Shown here piece after piece: positions 11,690-23,815 of a stretch of 59,853 nucleotides of DNA. Under the pieces are notes generated by a model. The model was not told the origin of the DNA. It saw nothing but the letters and a program-made list of their open reading frames with translations, and made no database searches. Position numbers and translations under genes: made by a program. The stretch's first letter is position 1, and each line of letters begins with the position of its first letter. This DNA is from Zygnema cylindricum (Eukaryota > Streptophyta > Zygnematophyceae > Zygnematales > Zygnemataceae): contig JBBHKE010001226.1 in assembly GCA_037447655.1 (NCBI GenBank), positions 1 to 59,853 of the forward strand, written 5' to 3'.

Positions 11690-12573
11690 GGAACTAAATT
11701 AGGCACTCTTTATGTTCTTAATTTCTTTAAGGACATTGCCTTTGCTAATTTAGCTACTTCTTCTTACTCATCTGTTTTTCATAAGTGGCACCTTCACGTT
11801 GGTCACTTAAATAGAACTATTTTAGCTTCTCTCTAAAAAGGACTTGACAATTTTAATAAAAGTAAGATTGATTTTTGCTATGGTTGTGTCATTGGCAAAA
11901 TGCCACGTCTTCTTTTTAATTATAGCAATTCTCTCTCACAATCCCCTATTGACCTTATTCATAGCGATGTTTGTGGACCTATGCGTATTGAAAGTATGAG
12001 TGATACAATATATTATCTTACCTTCATTGATGATTATTCACGCTTTACGTATATATATTTCATGAAAAACAAATCTGAAGTATTTTCTCATTTTCAACAC
12101 TTCAAAGCTCTTGTGGAAAATCATCTATCTTTTCGCATTAAAATATTAAGAACCGATAATGGGGGAGAGTATATGTCTAATCTTTTTTCTGAAAATTTAC
12201 TCTCATATGGTATAATCTATCAAACTACTTCTCCCTATAGTCCACAACAAAACGGTGATGCCGAACAGCTAAATCGCACACAACTTGACATGACTCGCTC
12301 CATTCTTCATTTTGCGTCTTTACCTTATTCTTTTTGGGCCGAAGCCCTTCTAACCTCCTCTTATGTGCGTAATAGGTCGCCTACCTCCGCTCTTCCCAAC
12401 AAAACTCTGTTTGAGGCATGGCACGAGAAAAAGCCCGATGTGTCTCATTTTCGGATTTTTGGTAGTGAAGCTTATTATAGAATCTCACTAATAAGGATGG
12501 CAAATTAGGCGCACGCGCCATTCGAGGAATTTTTGTGGGCTATTCCCCAAATTCAAAGGCATATCACATTTTG
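11690..12573 (+). pseudogene. Copia integrase, first part (outer element)
   Basis: The GAG-pre-integrase region (KWHLHVGHLN) is followed by CYGCVIGKM and the catalytic core. Seen in 11900-12508: IHSDVCGP (first Asp), LRTDNGGEY (second Asp) and SPYSPQQNGDAEQLNR. The catalytic Glu is still recognisable in the last motif, but the usual Val-Ala-Glu context has become Asp-Ala-Glu. A frameshift or stop at about 12506 precedes the insertion point. Confidence 0.82.
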
Positions 12574-13195
12574 TGTAGGATCTTAAGCAAAAGAGTTTTA
12601 CAAAAAATAATTCATAAAACATAAATCATTACACAGCGGAAGCTCATAAAAGACAAGAGGAAAATTCAGCCAAAAAGATTTATAAGTGTTCTTGGCCGAA
12701 GCCTCTTTACATCATGTCTCTTCTCTCTTCTCTCTCTTCACTATTAATCCTCTATGATTAATTGGTTGATTAATTAATACTCTGCACATGTACACTGCTG
12801 CCTATATATACTCGCTACTCTACACTAAGAGACAACAAGATAAGACAAGCAGAACTTAGCGTAGCGACGAAGTCTGTCCCTAGCTGACTGTGCACTCTTC
12901 AATGAAAATTCCACGAAGGAAGGCGCACGCGCTTTCTTCCTTCGAAACAACAAACTCCAAACGTTGACTTAACACGTGTCGCTTCACAAGTACACCTGCA
13001 CGCAAAATCAAACATCTATGCATGAAGACAAAAGTCACGCGAAACAAAATAGTATGTTTCGTTCGCGGACGCTTCAAAATTAGTACCACGAAACTTACAT
13101 CGTACGTTTCGTATGATGACGTGGTACTTCACGTCAACAATTAAATGTTGGTATGACGCTTCGCGTAAATACCGCGAAACGACAATAATCCAACA
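12574..13195 (-). repeat. 3' LTR of element A
   Basis: 622 bp. In element orientation it runs TGTTGGATTATTGTCG to GATCCTACA. Near-identical to 17956-18577, with scattered substitutions such as 13020 and 13048. Confidence 0.95.
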
Positions 13196-13206
13196 ATCCC
13201 CCTCTT
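13196..13206 (-). other. Polypurine tract of element A
   Basis: On the minus strand the bases next to the 3' LTR read AAGAGGGGGAT, the expected primer for plus-strand DNA synthesis. Confidence 0.8.
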
Positions 13207-13228
13207 ATTGTCGGAATCGCCAAACTCT

Positions 13229-14770
13229 TCAAAATAATCCAAGTTTCGGTCGTCCCCTCTCAAACACATCATGTGTAGCAGCCTTTGTCAACAAATCAGC
13301 CGCCTCCTCTTTAGTTGGTACGTACGAAAATTCAATCTCATTTGCCGTAACCAAATCTCTTACAAAATGCCATTGGATCCTGATGTGTTTCGTCCTCTTG
13401 TGAAACACAGGATTTTTCGCCAACGCCATAGAACTCATGCTGTCAGAATAAATCGTCATACAACCAATAGGAATGCTTAACTCACGTAACATCTCATTAA
13501 TCCAAATCGAAGCCTTAGCTGCATGACACGCAGCCATATACTCAGATTCTGTGGAACTCAACGCAATTGTAGGTTGTAGCCTTGAACTCCACGAGATCGC
13601 AGCTCCTCCAAAAATAAATGCATATCCTGACGTAGACTTTCTTGAATCAAAATCGCCGCCCCAATCCGCGTCACAATACCCAACACACTCCAAAGAATTT
13701 TTGTCAGAAGTAAACAAAAGTCCAAGATCAATCGTACCAACCAAGTATCGAAAGATACGTCGTACGACCTCCAAATGCGCCTTCTTTGGCTCGTGACAAT
13801 AACGGCTGACGATAGAAACCGCGGCCGAAATATCTGGACGAGTACCAACGCTAAGGTACATAAGTGAACCAACCGCCTCTCGATAAGGTACGTCGATAGA
13901 ATCCTCCTCTTCAAACTTACGAATGTGTAGGTTTGCATCCAACGGTATAGAAAGCGGTTTCGCGTCAGTCATACCGAATCTCTCCAAAATCTCCTTACAA
14001 TATTGAGCTTGACTCAATTTAATGTTCCCCTCCTTGTCACGTATCACTTCAATCCCCAAAATATATCGTACCTGTCCAAGATCCGTTACTTTGAAATGTA
14101 ATCGAAGATAACATTTCAACTCATTAATGCGCTCCAACTTGTCGCATGCCATCAAGAAATCATCCACATAAACAGAAAAGATGATTTGATCAACTCCTTC
14201 ACCTTTCACGTAAACTCCACAATCGGACGTAGTCCGTACAAATCCAAACTTCAATAACACTTGATGAAGTCTCAAATACCAAGTGCGTGGTGCTTGTTTC
14301 AAACCATATAATGATTTTCTCAAACGCCATACATTTCCTTCCTTCAAAGGAGAGACACTTTCCGGTACTTTCATATATACCTCTTCCTCCAACTCACCAT
14401 TTAAAAACGCGGTCTCAACGTCCATTTGATGGACGTGCTTCTTCCCCATCGCTGCAATTGCAATAATAATCCGTAGTGAGTCGAACTTCACCACGGGAGC
14501 ATAAGTCTCCTTAAAATCGATTCCCTCACGTTGTTGGAACCCCTTACACACAAGCTTCGCCTTGTACTTAATTATTTCACCCGACGCTCCAGTTTTGGTT
14601 TTAAAGACCCACTTTGCATCAATCGCCTTTTTCCCCTCCGGTAATTTCACTTCCTCAAAAGTTCGATTATCAACCACCGACTTAAATTCTTTCTCCCACG
14701 CCGGTTTCCACTTACTCTCCCAATCAACCGACCTTCTAGCCTCGACATAAGATTGAGGGTCGCCGGTCAT
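13229..14770 (-). pseudogene. Copia RT and RNase H (element A)
   Basis: A continuous 513-codon stretch with the whole RVT_2 domain: AKWVFKTKTGASGEIIKYKA near residue 50, HQMDVETAFLNGELEEEVYM near 115, and SVYVDDFLMACDK (catalytic YVDD) near 200. The connection domain carries LMYLSVGTRPDISAAVSIVS near 305. RNase H follows with CDADWGGD, STSGYAFIFGGAAISW and LSSTESEYMAA at 370-420. It ends at a natural stop 20 nt from the purine tract. All catalytic residues are present. It was one part of a longer polyprotein, from which it is separated upstream by a single TAG at 14789-14791. Confidence 0.92.
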
Positions 14771-14788
14771 ATTTTCCGTAAGTGATTG

Positions 14789-16551
14789 CTACAAAAGAAA
14801 CTCCGTCTCTTTAGCATCGGAAAGAAAATAATGCGAATTTGATGTATTTTCCCCTTTTCGATCGTAAGTGAGTTTCTCCGGTTTTTTCCCCTTTGTAATC
14901 CGAGAGCTCCTCCTAATAACTTGCTCCTCCTCTTTTTCCTCTTTGTCTTCCTCGGATTCAATTTCAATTTCCTTCTCACTCGATTTAGAACTCAATTTAG
15001 AACTTTGAGATTTCCGAATGTTCGAAAGCACTCGGGAATCCAAAGATCCATTACTCTTTCTTTCAAATTCAATTTCAACCGATTTCGTCAAGTTCTTTTT
15101 CTTAGTGTTCTCATTCGGTTCCACATCGGATTCCGAATCCCCAATGAACGGAAAGTTCTCAATTTCACTCTCCTCATAGAAATCCAAATTTTCTTTAAAT
15201 TTCCCAACGGAATTCATGGCGGATTTGAGATCCTCATGAAAATCCACATTCCGAGATTCCTCCACGGTGTGACGAGCCGGATCATACACTCGGTACAAAT
15301 TCCCCTTCGCACTATAACCAACAAAAATTCCCGGCCAACACCTTGGTGCAAATTTCCCCTTCCTCTTAATTGATTCTACATAAACCGTAGCATGACATCC
15401 CCAAATTCTCAAATGATGAACCGTGGGCTTTCTACCACTCCATAACTCCTCCGGTGTTTTACTTCCGGAAACCGAAGTGAGTCTTCGGTTACAAATGTAA
15501 TTCGCCGTAAGAATCGCATCTCCCCACAAAAACATCTCTCGTCCGGAGCTATGAACCATCGCACGGACCATTTCTTGTAAGGTACGATTCTTTCTCTCGG
15601 CCACTCCATTTGATTCCGGAGAATAAGGCGCCGTGAATTGATGCCTTATCCCCCACTCCTTACAATACCCCTCAAAAAAAACAAACTCCCCTCCATTATC
15701 CGATCGAATAGACTTAAGCTTCTTATCAATTTGCCTTTCGGCCATTACATGCACATCTTAAATTTTTCAAATCTATCCGATTTCATTTTCAATAAATATA
15801 CCCATGACTTCCGAGAAAAGTCCTTAACAATTACCAAATTATACTTATTACCTCCAAATGTCTCGGGTTTAATATGTCCACAAAGATCGATGTGAACAAC
15901 CTCCAAAGGACTTTGAGCACGATGCTTGATGTCTTTATTCGGATGGGATTTCCGAATTTGACGTCCTTTGCTACATCCTCCGCATCCGTTCACCTTCTCA
16001 CCGGATGCAAGGTCCAAACCCCTCACCGAAGAATGACGAATCATCTTCTTCAAACTTACCTCGGATGTATGACACATTCGATGATGCCATAAGGTAAGAT
16101 CACCTTTCAACTCCGAAATTTGATGTGAAATTCCCTCGGTGGGAACTTTAGATTTCGGCCTCCTCCATAAGAGCCGACTATGATTCGCATCCGTTACAAC
16201 TCCTTCTCCAATTACATTCCCCTTCTCATTCCAAATCTCGATAGATTGATCACCTCTCGCAAGTAAACTTCCACCACTCTTTTGGATTTGTGGAACGCTT
16301 AACAAATTGACCGAACCGTCCGGAATGTAAAGAGTATTTTGAAGACGATACTCCGTCGATCTCTCTTTCCCATCATTATCCCATGAAAGAAGATCAAGCA
16401 AAACCGTGCCAACCGTATCAACCGAAATGACATGGCCGCTTGCTACCGTAATAAACTTTGGAACCGTAAGTTCCCTCATGTCATCAAACAAGGTAGCATC
16501 CGTGCAAACATGGTGAGATGCCCCCGTATCAATGATCCACTCTTTTTCCAA
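14789..16551 (-). pseudogene. Copia protease and integrase (element A)
   Basis: Protease: WIIDTGASHHVCTD at the start (catalytic Asp-Thr-Gly). GAG-pre-integrase: LTLWHHRMCHTSEVSLKKM and CGGCSKGRQ, a zinc-binding HHCC unit. Integrase core: HIDLCGHIKPETFGGN (first Asp), SIRSDNGGEF (second Asp), SPESNGVAERKNRTLQEM (Glu). The C-terminal part carries PGIFVGYSAKGNLYRVYDP and then an acidic/serine-rich linker. A one-base frameshift near 15750 splits the core between the first Asp and the second, and TAG at 14789 ends the second segment. Otherwise well preserved. Confidence 0.9.
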
Positions 16552-17913
16552 ATTTCCTCCACTACTTACCGAATCAAGGGTAAGGTTAAGAACCGGAAAA
16601 ACATCACCGGTTTCATTACCATAGTCAAAGTAATTTGCATTACCGTAACCACTACCACCACCGCGGCGTCCTCCTCGGCCGCCACCTCAGGCGCCTCTAT
16701 CACCTCCTCTAGCTCCTCTTCCACCTCCGGAATCTCCACTCTTTGCATAACATTAAGGGATCGTATGCCCCCACTTACCGCAAAAATGACATTGCTTATC
16801 CTTATCCGGACAAGATGAAGACAAATGTCCAAGCCGGTTACACCGGTAGCATGTCACATTGGAAATATCCGAAGGGACTTTCGGTGGACGACCTTGCTCC
16901 CTCTTGTTGCCTCGGTCGCCACCACCACCTCTCGGGCCACCTCCTCTACCACCTCCTCTACCACCGGCATAGTTAAGATCCGGGGTTTCGGGAGTAGAAG
17001 AGTTGAGAACTCCTCCTCCTCCACTTGAAGAAGCCGATGGAAATCCCTCCGACATTTTGATAAAATTGACGGTGAATCCGAAAGTGTTATCCGCCTTCGC
17101 TCGTAAAATAGCTTTAAGATGTGAAAGCTTCTCCGGCAAAGCGTTAAGAAACACGCTTAATTTATCCGCATCCAAAATAACTCGACCATTGTTGAGTAAT
17201 TGCTCGAGTATGATATTGAAGCGCTTCACGGCATCATCCATCAATTCATTTGACTTGATTTTAAAATTCATAAAATCCGTATAAACATATTGACCTTTGT
17301 TCTCAACACCTTTCTCATATTGCTTTTCAAGTGCTTGCCAACACTCATGGGCCGTTCCGTGAGCGAGGAAATGATCAAGCACGGAAGAAGTGCAATTCTT
17401 CATCAAACCGGTCGTTGCCGCAATATCTTTCAACCTCCATTGAGCACGTGCCTTGCTCTCCGTTGGCATCTTCTCTTCTCCATTGACAATCCTCCAAAGC
17501 CTCTTGAGAATAAGTTGATTTGAAATAAATTTCTTCCAAACCGCATAATTGGTGCCATTAAAGGCCACGGATTTCCCCGACATATTATAATCATCTTCAT
17601 TATCCAACGCTTCTTCAAAATCTGAATCTTCCTCTATCTTTGCTTTACCTTTCCTAATTCTCTCTTTTATCTCACTCTCATTAGCTCCTCCACTGAATGG
17701 ATCGGCAGCCTGAAATGAAGCAAATTATCTTTTCTCACTAGATTGAGTTTGAAATCGTGAATCTACATATCTCATTAATGTATCAAACATCTCCTCAAAT
17801 TTTCTCTCCGTATTCCGAGTCTCCTCAAATTGAGAACCCGAAAAACTGAACTCTCTTGCTCTCTCCGAAGTCGACATGGGGGAAGGAGTATTTTTATTCT
17901 TCTTCCTCCCCAT
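16552..17913 (-). pseudogene. Copia gag (element A)
   Basis: The first ATG after the primer site (17913-17911, MGRKKNKNTPSPM) opens the gag frame, 28 nt downstream of the primer site. The gag domain contains SVAFNGTNYAVWKKF, HECWQALEKQYEKG and LNALPEKLSHLKAIL, then a glycine/arginine-rich segment and two zinc knuckles: CYRCNRLGHLSSSC (complete CX2CX4HX4C) and the start of a second, CHFCGKWGH. In-frame stops: TAA at 17727-17725, TAA just after the second knuckle (about 16753), and a TGA in the following Gly-rich stretch (about 16690), the last consistent with a CGA codon changed to TGA. Confidence 0.87.
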
Positions 17914-17940
17914 GCGCTCTCTCTCTATCTCCGAAGCACT

Positions 17941-17953
17941 AGCTCCGATACCA
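17941..17953 (-). other. Primer-binding site, tRNA-iMet 3' end (element A)
   Basis: On the minus strand, two bases after the 5' LTR, the sequence is TGGTATCGGAGCT. The standard plant copia site for initiator tRNA-Met is TGGTATCAGAGC, one difference. This is conventional 3'-end priming, unlike elements B, C and D. Confidence 0.88.
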
Positions 17954-17955
17954 AT

Positions 17956-18577
17956 TGTAGGATCTTAAGCAAAAGAGTTTTACAAAAAATAATTCTTAAA
18001 ACATAAATCATTACACAGCGGAAGCTCATAAAAGACAAGAGGAATATTCAGCCAAAAAGATTTATAAGTGTTCTTGGCCGAAGCCTCTTTACATCATGTC
18101 TCTTCTCTCTTCTCTCTCTTCACTATTAATCCTCTATGATTAATTGGTTGATTAATTAATACTCTGCACATGTACACTGCTGCCTATATATACTCGCTAC
18201 TCTACACTAAGAGACAACAAGATAAGACAAGCAGAACTTAGCGTAGCGACGAAGTCTGTCCCTAGCTGACTGTGCACTCTTCAATGAAAATTCCACGAAG
18301 GAAGGCGCACGCGCTTTCTTCCTTCGAAACAACAAACTCCAAACGTTGACTTAACACGTGTCGCTTCACAAGTACACCTGCACGCAAAATCAAACATCTG
18401 TACATGAAGACAAAAGTCACGCGAAACAAAATAGTATGTTTCGTTCGCAAACGCTTCAAAATTAGTACCACGAAACTTATATCGTACGTTTCGTATGATG
18501 ACGTGGTACTTCACGTCAACAATTAAATGTTGGTATGACGCTTCGCGTAAATACCACGAAACGACAATAATCCAACA
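17956..18577 (-). repeat. 5' LTR of element A
   Basis: 622 bp, TG...CA ends, the partner of 12574-13195. It should hold the element's promoter. A TATATATA-type stretch lies at about 18184-18190. Confidence 0.95.
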
Positions 18578-19310
18578 TTTTGTGCCCTTCATCACGTCGT
18601 ATTATTACCACGCGTGACGTTGTTTTCAATGAAACACCACTAATCCGTAAACTAAACTCTGATTTTCCCCTCTCTCTGTTGAAAATCGATTTCCCCCTCT
18701 GATTTACTAACTCCTAATCCTGATACATCCACTCCATTTAATCCTTTAACACCCCAATTATCTCCTATTCTTTGAGTTCCTACTTTTTCTTCTGCAAATT
18801 TTTCTCCTACTGGTTGTTCCGGTGAATTCTCTGCCCTCGTCAATCTTGTACTCCAAACAGATTCTGTTTCATCGCCCACAGATTCTGTCCCATCGCACGT
18901 GGCGTCTGAATTTTTTCCCTTGACAACGTCTGTCGTCTTGCCCCAAACGAATGGTGCACCGACTACATCTGATCTTTTGGAGTCGTTTGTCGTTTTCCTC
19001 CAAACAAATTCTGCATCGACTACGTCTGATTCTTTGGGACCAACTATTTTACCTCGACAAATTGATGTACGGCACAACACACGTACGACAATTCCCACTT
19101 GGAAAATTCGCGACAGATTGGCTCACGCCAACTTTGTTGACGTTCGCGATCCACCTATATTTAAGGTGTTTTAAAACGACCTGACGTTGACATGTGGCGC
19201 CTCGCGGCTACTCAGGAGTACGAATCATTAATGACAAATAAGACCTGGACGATCTGTAGGCTGCCGCCAAATCATCGCGCTATTGGTTCAAAATAGGTCT
19301 TCAAAATAAA
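18578..19310 (+). pseudogene. Copia integrase tail and RT start (outer element)
   Basis: After element A the interrupted frame resumes with SRRIITTRDVVFNE, the usual end of the copia integrase chromodomain-like region. A long S/T/P-rich linker follows. At about 19190-19300 comes the start of reverse transcriptase: ATQEYESLMTNKTW, then LPPNHRAIGSK and a stop where Trp is expected. The catalytic YVDD region is absent. Confidence 0.75.
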
Positions 19311-20864
19311 ACGGTTCAGTGGCTTAATTCTCCTTTTTCAAGTAGATCACTGCGTAGTTTTGAAGTACTTTTGATTCGTTTAGTTGTGAGTCAGAGGAAG
19401 TGAAAGGCGAAATGTGTGTTAAAAATGGGTTTAACGTCTGTTTTTTCAACAGTTAACGAAGGGCTTACAAGTAAAAAAGTTGCAGCTTGCTGGTCAAGTC
19501 CAGAAAAGGCCTTGTCAGCTTGTTGAAGCTCAAGACGCTCAAAAAAACCAATGTTAAACATTATTTTTTAAAACATAGCTTGTTTTTTTGTAATTGTTAT
19601 TTTTATTTTTCTACTTTTTTTTTCTTTCTATTCTCTTTTTTTTCCCAAAAAGGTCATGCGGAAATTATAGTTTAAGGATTAAACATTTTCTACCCTGAGG
19701 AAAAAGAAACAAAATGGTTGTCTTGTGGTTAAAAATATTGGTCTTTTTACTGATAAAATCATTTTTAGTAGCTTTAAAAAAAAAAAAAAGCTAAAATGGG
19801 TATTGTGTTCAACTTTTCACTGTATACTGTTCTGTGATTTGCTAAAATTATGATGTAAACTCAGGTGTTAAGTTAAACAAAGGTTATTTAAATACTTTTA
19901 GCGATCGAAAGACAAAATAATATTTCAGTATGCGCGAAATAAGTTCAATTATATTTTTTTATTATTTGTGTGAGCTTCGAAACATTATATGAGGTGCAAG
20001 GAATTGTTCAGCCTCTCATATTGGGAGAGCTGCCCTTCCATTTTAAACCTTGTAAAATGAATTTGCGTTAAGTTATAATTTCATTAGAAGAAATAATGAC
20101 TTCTTCTTTTATTTTGAAAGTTTGTCAAGATGTCAAGATTTTAATTAGTAGGGATAATGACCTACAAGGCAATAAGATTGGTCAAGTTGGTGATTTTTGG
20201 AATGGGACCTGAAAGTTTGTTGTTATTTGTGTCCCATACAACAAAACGACAAATAATTTGAGGTTTTAGACTAAAAATACAAACATCATCACAAGATGTG
20301 AAATTTGGGCTTTTCATTTGTTCGGTTTGAAAAGTGAAGTAGCTACTTCGATAAGTACTTTGTCCTTTTCCAGTTACCTTTTCAAGATTGATATAAGTTT
20401 GTACGGCATTTTATCTAGAGTTAACATTTATTTTATTCATTCTGATCAAAAAAATACGATCTACAAAGCAGCTTTTCTATTTGTTTTTTCCTTCAAAGCT
20501 TTGGTCTCTCTTGAATAATTTGGCATGGCTTCTAGTTCAATATATAAACAATGGAGCATCAAATTTAGCACTCACGGATTTCTCAGGCAACAAAAAAAAT
20601 GATAGGATCCAAAAAAGTCATGTTGTTTTTGAAACATTCGGACACAATATTGATTTATGAACATAGATAGATGGAAAAGAAGTTTTTTAATGTAGAATCC
20701 CTCGATAAAAACAATGACAGATTTTGACCAGCAACGTATCTGTTTGCTTTCTCCAAAAAAAATGAATTGACCTTTTTACACCTTAGGAAAAACCTTGTTG
20801 GCTTGAAGCGTAATTTGGAAAAAACTGAAAACAAATATAAAAATGAGAATTCTCTACACCACAT
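19311..20864. other. AT-rich spacer, nothing recognised
   Basis: This lies between the truncated outer copia element and the permuted LTR element. It has long T runs (19565-19650) and A runs (19776-19790). No domain, RNA gene or repeat boundary could be supported. If the LRR gene to the right once extended here, its exons are not recognisable. Confidence 0.4.
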
Positions 20865-22037
20865 TGTCATACCGCATCGTGTCTGTTATCCAAGCGCACG
20901 ATATCATGCTCGCACGACGATATTCATCATTTGCGCACGATATAATGCACGCACGCGCCGTATTTCGGATGCACGCGCGATATTTCGCACGCACGCGCGG
21001 TATTCTCCATGCACCAACGATTTTATGCCTGCACGTACGTTTTCGTGTTGTTTCGTTCGCACGTAAGATTTCACGTCGATTCATTTATTTTCATGTTTGG
21101 TTGTATAATACTAATTTTGTGCGATGCCTATCATTTCGTGCGTAGGTACACTATTTTTGAAGTATGGACGCGAAATATCGTTAGGGCGATGCAACGTGAT
21201 TCCCGGAATGTTTCGTGCGATATGTTTCGCTTCGTGCGATATGTTTTGTTTCATGCGTATACACGTGATTTCAAGAGTATTGACAGGAAGTATCGTTTGG
21301 CGCCTAATCGCGATTTTCGGGTGTATCGGCAATGCTTCAATACCTTCTAGTTATTTAAGTCGCGAACCCATGTAGGTTCGCGCATACATGTAGTTAGGGA
21401 GGGTTTTTACCCTCGGACAGTGAATTTTGTCAAGCGTACGGCAGATGATGTTGGCCGCCTATTGGCTAACATCTTAAGTAGTTTGATGCATGTAAAGTAG
21501 GCTAGACGTAGGCTTGTTTTGCTTAGGGCTAGCGTAGCTCTTACTTAGGCTAATTCTTAGACTTAGAGAATTTTAGTTTTCGAACAAGAAATTTCTCTTG
21601 GCGGCGGAGGTGTTTTCTTGCTTCCTCTTTGCCACCGATTGCCCACTGTTTTCTTTTTTTCTTGTTAGCTAGAGACAGATGCTGGTCAGCGTACGTATTT
21701 TTCTCTCCTTGTGTTCTGCCTCGTTTTTAATCCACACGGCTTCGGCCAAGTTCGGAAGGTTTCCCTCCAAATTTGTCTTTTGGCGATTGGTGGAGTGGAG
21801 GCTTGAGGCGTGGCATCTTGTATTGGAGTGTGCCGTTCTCTGGACAGCTGGACGGTTTGTTTGAGTGCATTTGTTTGTGTGGCATTTCGGTTTCCTTGTA
21901 AAAGTGCCCTTTTACCAAATCCGAATTTCTTGGTATGGTTGGAAGTGTTTATTTTGCTTCGTTGCTTTCCTATAAGATAACTCTTGTAAAGAATACGTTG
22001 AAGACCCGAGAGCCTAGTGGCTACCTCGTGGCTTAGT
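20865..22037 (+). repeat. Terminal repeat segment Y1
   Basis: Begins TGTCATACCGCATCGTGTC and ends GGCTTAGTAT. Matches Y2 (26229-27410) along its length with moderate divergence. The first 150 bp have a striking run of alternating GCACGC text with several CGATAT and GCGGTAT words. The X segment that follows Y2 is missing after Y1. Confidence 0.85.
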
Positions 22038-22774
22038 ATTCTTGTCCGAAAAACTGAACTTTTCAAAATCACATTTTCTAAAAGTCTATTTTTTTAAAAT
22101 AAATTATTAAAAACATAAATTTTATTCATAAAAATAAAATATTACCTTTCATATTCATTATTTATTCTTGTTTTTGTCTTTCCATTTCCTTCCACTTTAT
22201 CTTTCATTTTCAGTTTTGCTTCTCAGTTTGGTGTGAGAACAAAAATCTAAAAAAAATAAAAATATAAATTACATTATTTTCAATATAAAATCTATCTTTT
22301 CATTCCTAGATTTTCTTCCACCTATTTTTGATCCAGTTTTTTCTTTTTGATCCAGCATTATCTTACTACAAGTTTCCATCTTACTTTCTCTCCATTTTTT
22401 CTTTCGCTTTCAAATTTGCCTTGGAAAAAAATATCATAAAAAAAATAAACTTATAAATTTTATTTTATAAAATAAAAAAAAACACATTTGTTTTTGTTTT
22501 TTGTTTTATTCTTTTGTGCTTTCAATCCTAGTCTTCTATCTTGCTGCCACTCTATTTATGGTCTGCAGATTTAGGTCTAAATACGTGTCAGATTTTCGGG
22601 TTAATCTGCGGAATTAGGGTTAATCTGCAAAATTAGGGTTTGGGCACAGATTTGGGGTTTGGGCTCTTGATTTAGGGTTTTTACGGATTTAGTGTTTATT
22701 TTTTGGAATTATTAACCCTAGGTCAGCATATTACTGTCCGTTAGTCGCAAATTTCTTTTTTTTTCAGCGTTGAA

Positions 22775-23520
22775 TTAGGGTTTGTGAAACGTTTTCCCTA
22801 ATCCTATCTCTCTTCCAAGTTTATTTGCCTTTATTTTCTTTGTTCCCGTATATCTTTTCTTCTTCCTTGGGGTGTGGAAATTCACAAGGTGAGGGCCCGT
22901 GCAGTCAGAGGACACTGGAAGGAGACCCTTTTTAGAGGAAATTTTGGGAGTGGATTCTGGAGCGGATTCTAACTTTGGCGCTCTAGCTGGGACGACCAGC
23001 TGTGGCTCACATTTGATAATCACAAGATTATTTAAGGTGTTTGTAAGTATTTCGATGCCCTGCGGTTGCACGATCGTCACGATATAGTGTGAACACTCGT
23101 GTAGGGGATCTGTGTAGATTTGTTCTAATACGAACCTTTCTTTTTGAGCATTTGCATTTTCCTTGCTTCCTTTGCAGGTTATCGGGCTGTGAGTGGCCTT
23201 GAGTTTTCCTATGACTATCTGGATTGAATTTTCTTTCATAGATTTTGCCGTGGGTGATACAGTTTAGACAATTTTCTGTCTGTACGGTTGTAGATTTGCA
23301 CTGAAAGGTGCCTAGATAGTTCTTTGTTTGTTTTTATAGATCTGGCCCTTTGGCCTTGCCCCATTGTTTGCACGGTAGAGGTTTTGGTATTGCGACTTTT
23401 AGCTAGATCTGACAACCAAGTCTTGATAGAGACTTTGTGTGTTGACTTGTCTTGTGTGGTTTGGCCTTCCATTTGACGCAACTCGATTGGGTCATTCAGT
23501 TTTTTCATAGTCGTAATCAA
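22775..23520 (-). pseudogene. Antisense open frame(s) in the gag-protease element
   Basis: Two minus-strand frames of 94 and 154 codons abut with an ATGA overlap at 23236-23239, opposite to the element's gag. The composition is hydrophilic, rich in K, T, S and E, and the second ends with a basic stretch containing TPRKKKRYTG. I recognise no domain. They could be remnants of an antisense ORF, as known in some plant LTR lineages, or chance. Reading through the boundary needs a frame change. Confidence 0.35.
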
Positions 23521-23815
23521 GGGTTTTTTCTTCGTTTATGCCCACGGATTCGGATAACTTACGCTATCAATCCGGATCCACCCCCGGCAGGACAGTTTTC
23601 CATCCACCGCAATTAGATCTTTTTAGTTTTCCGAAGTTTACGGATGCACTAGTTTTGGTTGCGGCCCCTAGATCTCTGTCTGTTTGGTCAGTATTGACCA
23701 CAGTCTCATCATTATCATCTGTTTCCTCTAAGTTATACCTAGATAGAACCGTAGAAGACTTTCAGAAGAAATCTTTTGTCATCCTATTATATTTCTATTT
23801 CCGGTTAGTCCAAAT

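Larger units (their letters stand above)
12574..18577 (-). mobile_element. Ty1/copia retrotransposon, element A
   Basis: A full-length 6.0-kb element on the minus strand: 5' LTR 17956-18577, primer site 17953-17941, gag, protease, integrase, RT, RNase H, purine tract 13206-13196, 3' LTR 12574-13195. The target duplication TTTTG occurs at 12569-12573 and 18578-18582, and removing the element restores the host integrase frame. The two 622-bp LTRs differ at roughly ten positions by eye. The polyprotein has a handful of stops and frameshifts, so it is recently dead rather than active. Confidence 0.95.
10252..19310 (+). mobile_element. Decayed Ty1/copia element, split by element A
   Basis: Plus-strand remains occur in copia order: gag with a zinc knuckle, aspartic protease, integrase, then the start of reverse transcriptase. 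The integrase frame is cut at 12573 and resumes at 18583, after the 6-kb element A and its TTTTG target duplication. The region after about 19310 has no recognisable RT core, RNase H or 3' LTR, so the 3' part is lost. Many stops and frameshifts make it the oldest element of this nest. LTRs were not identified. Confidence 0.85.
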
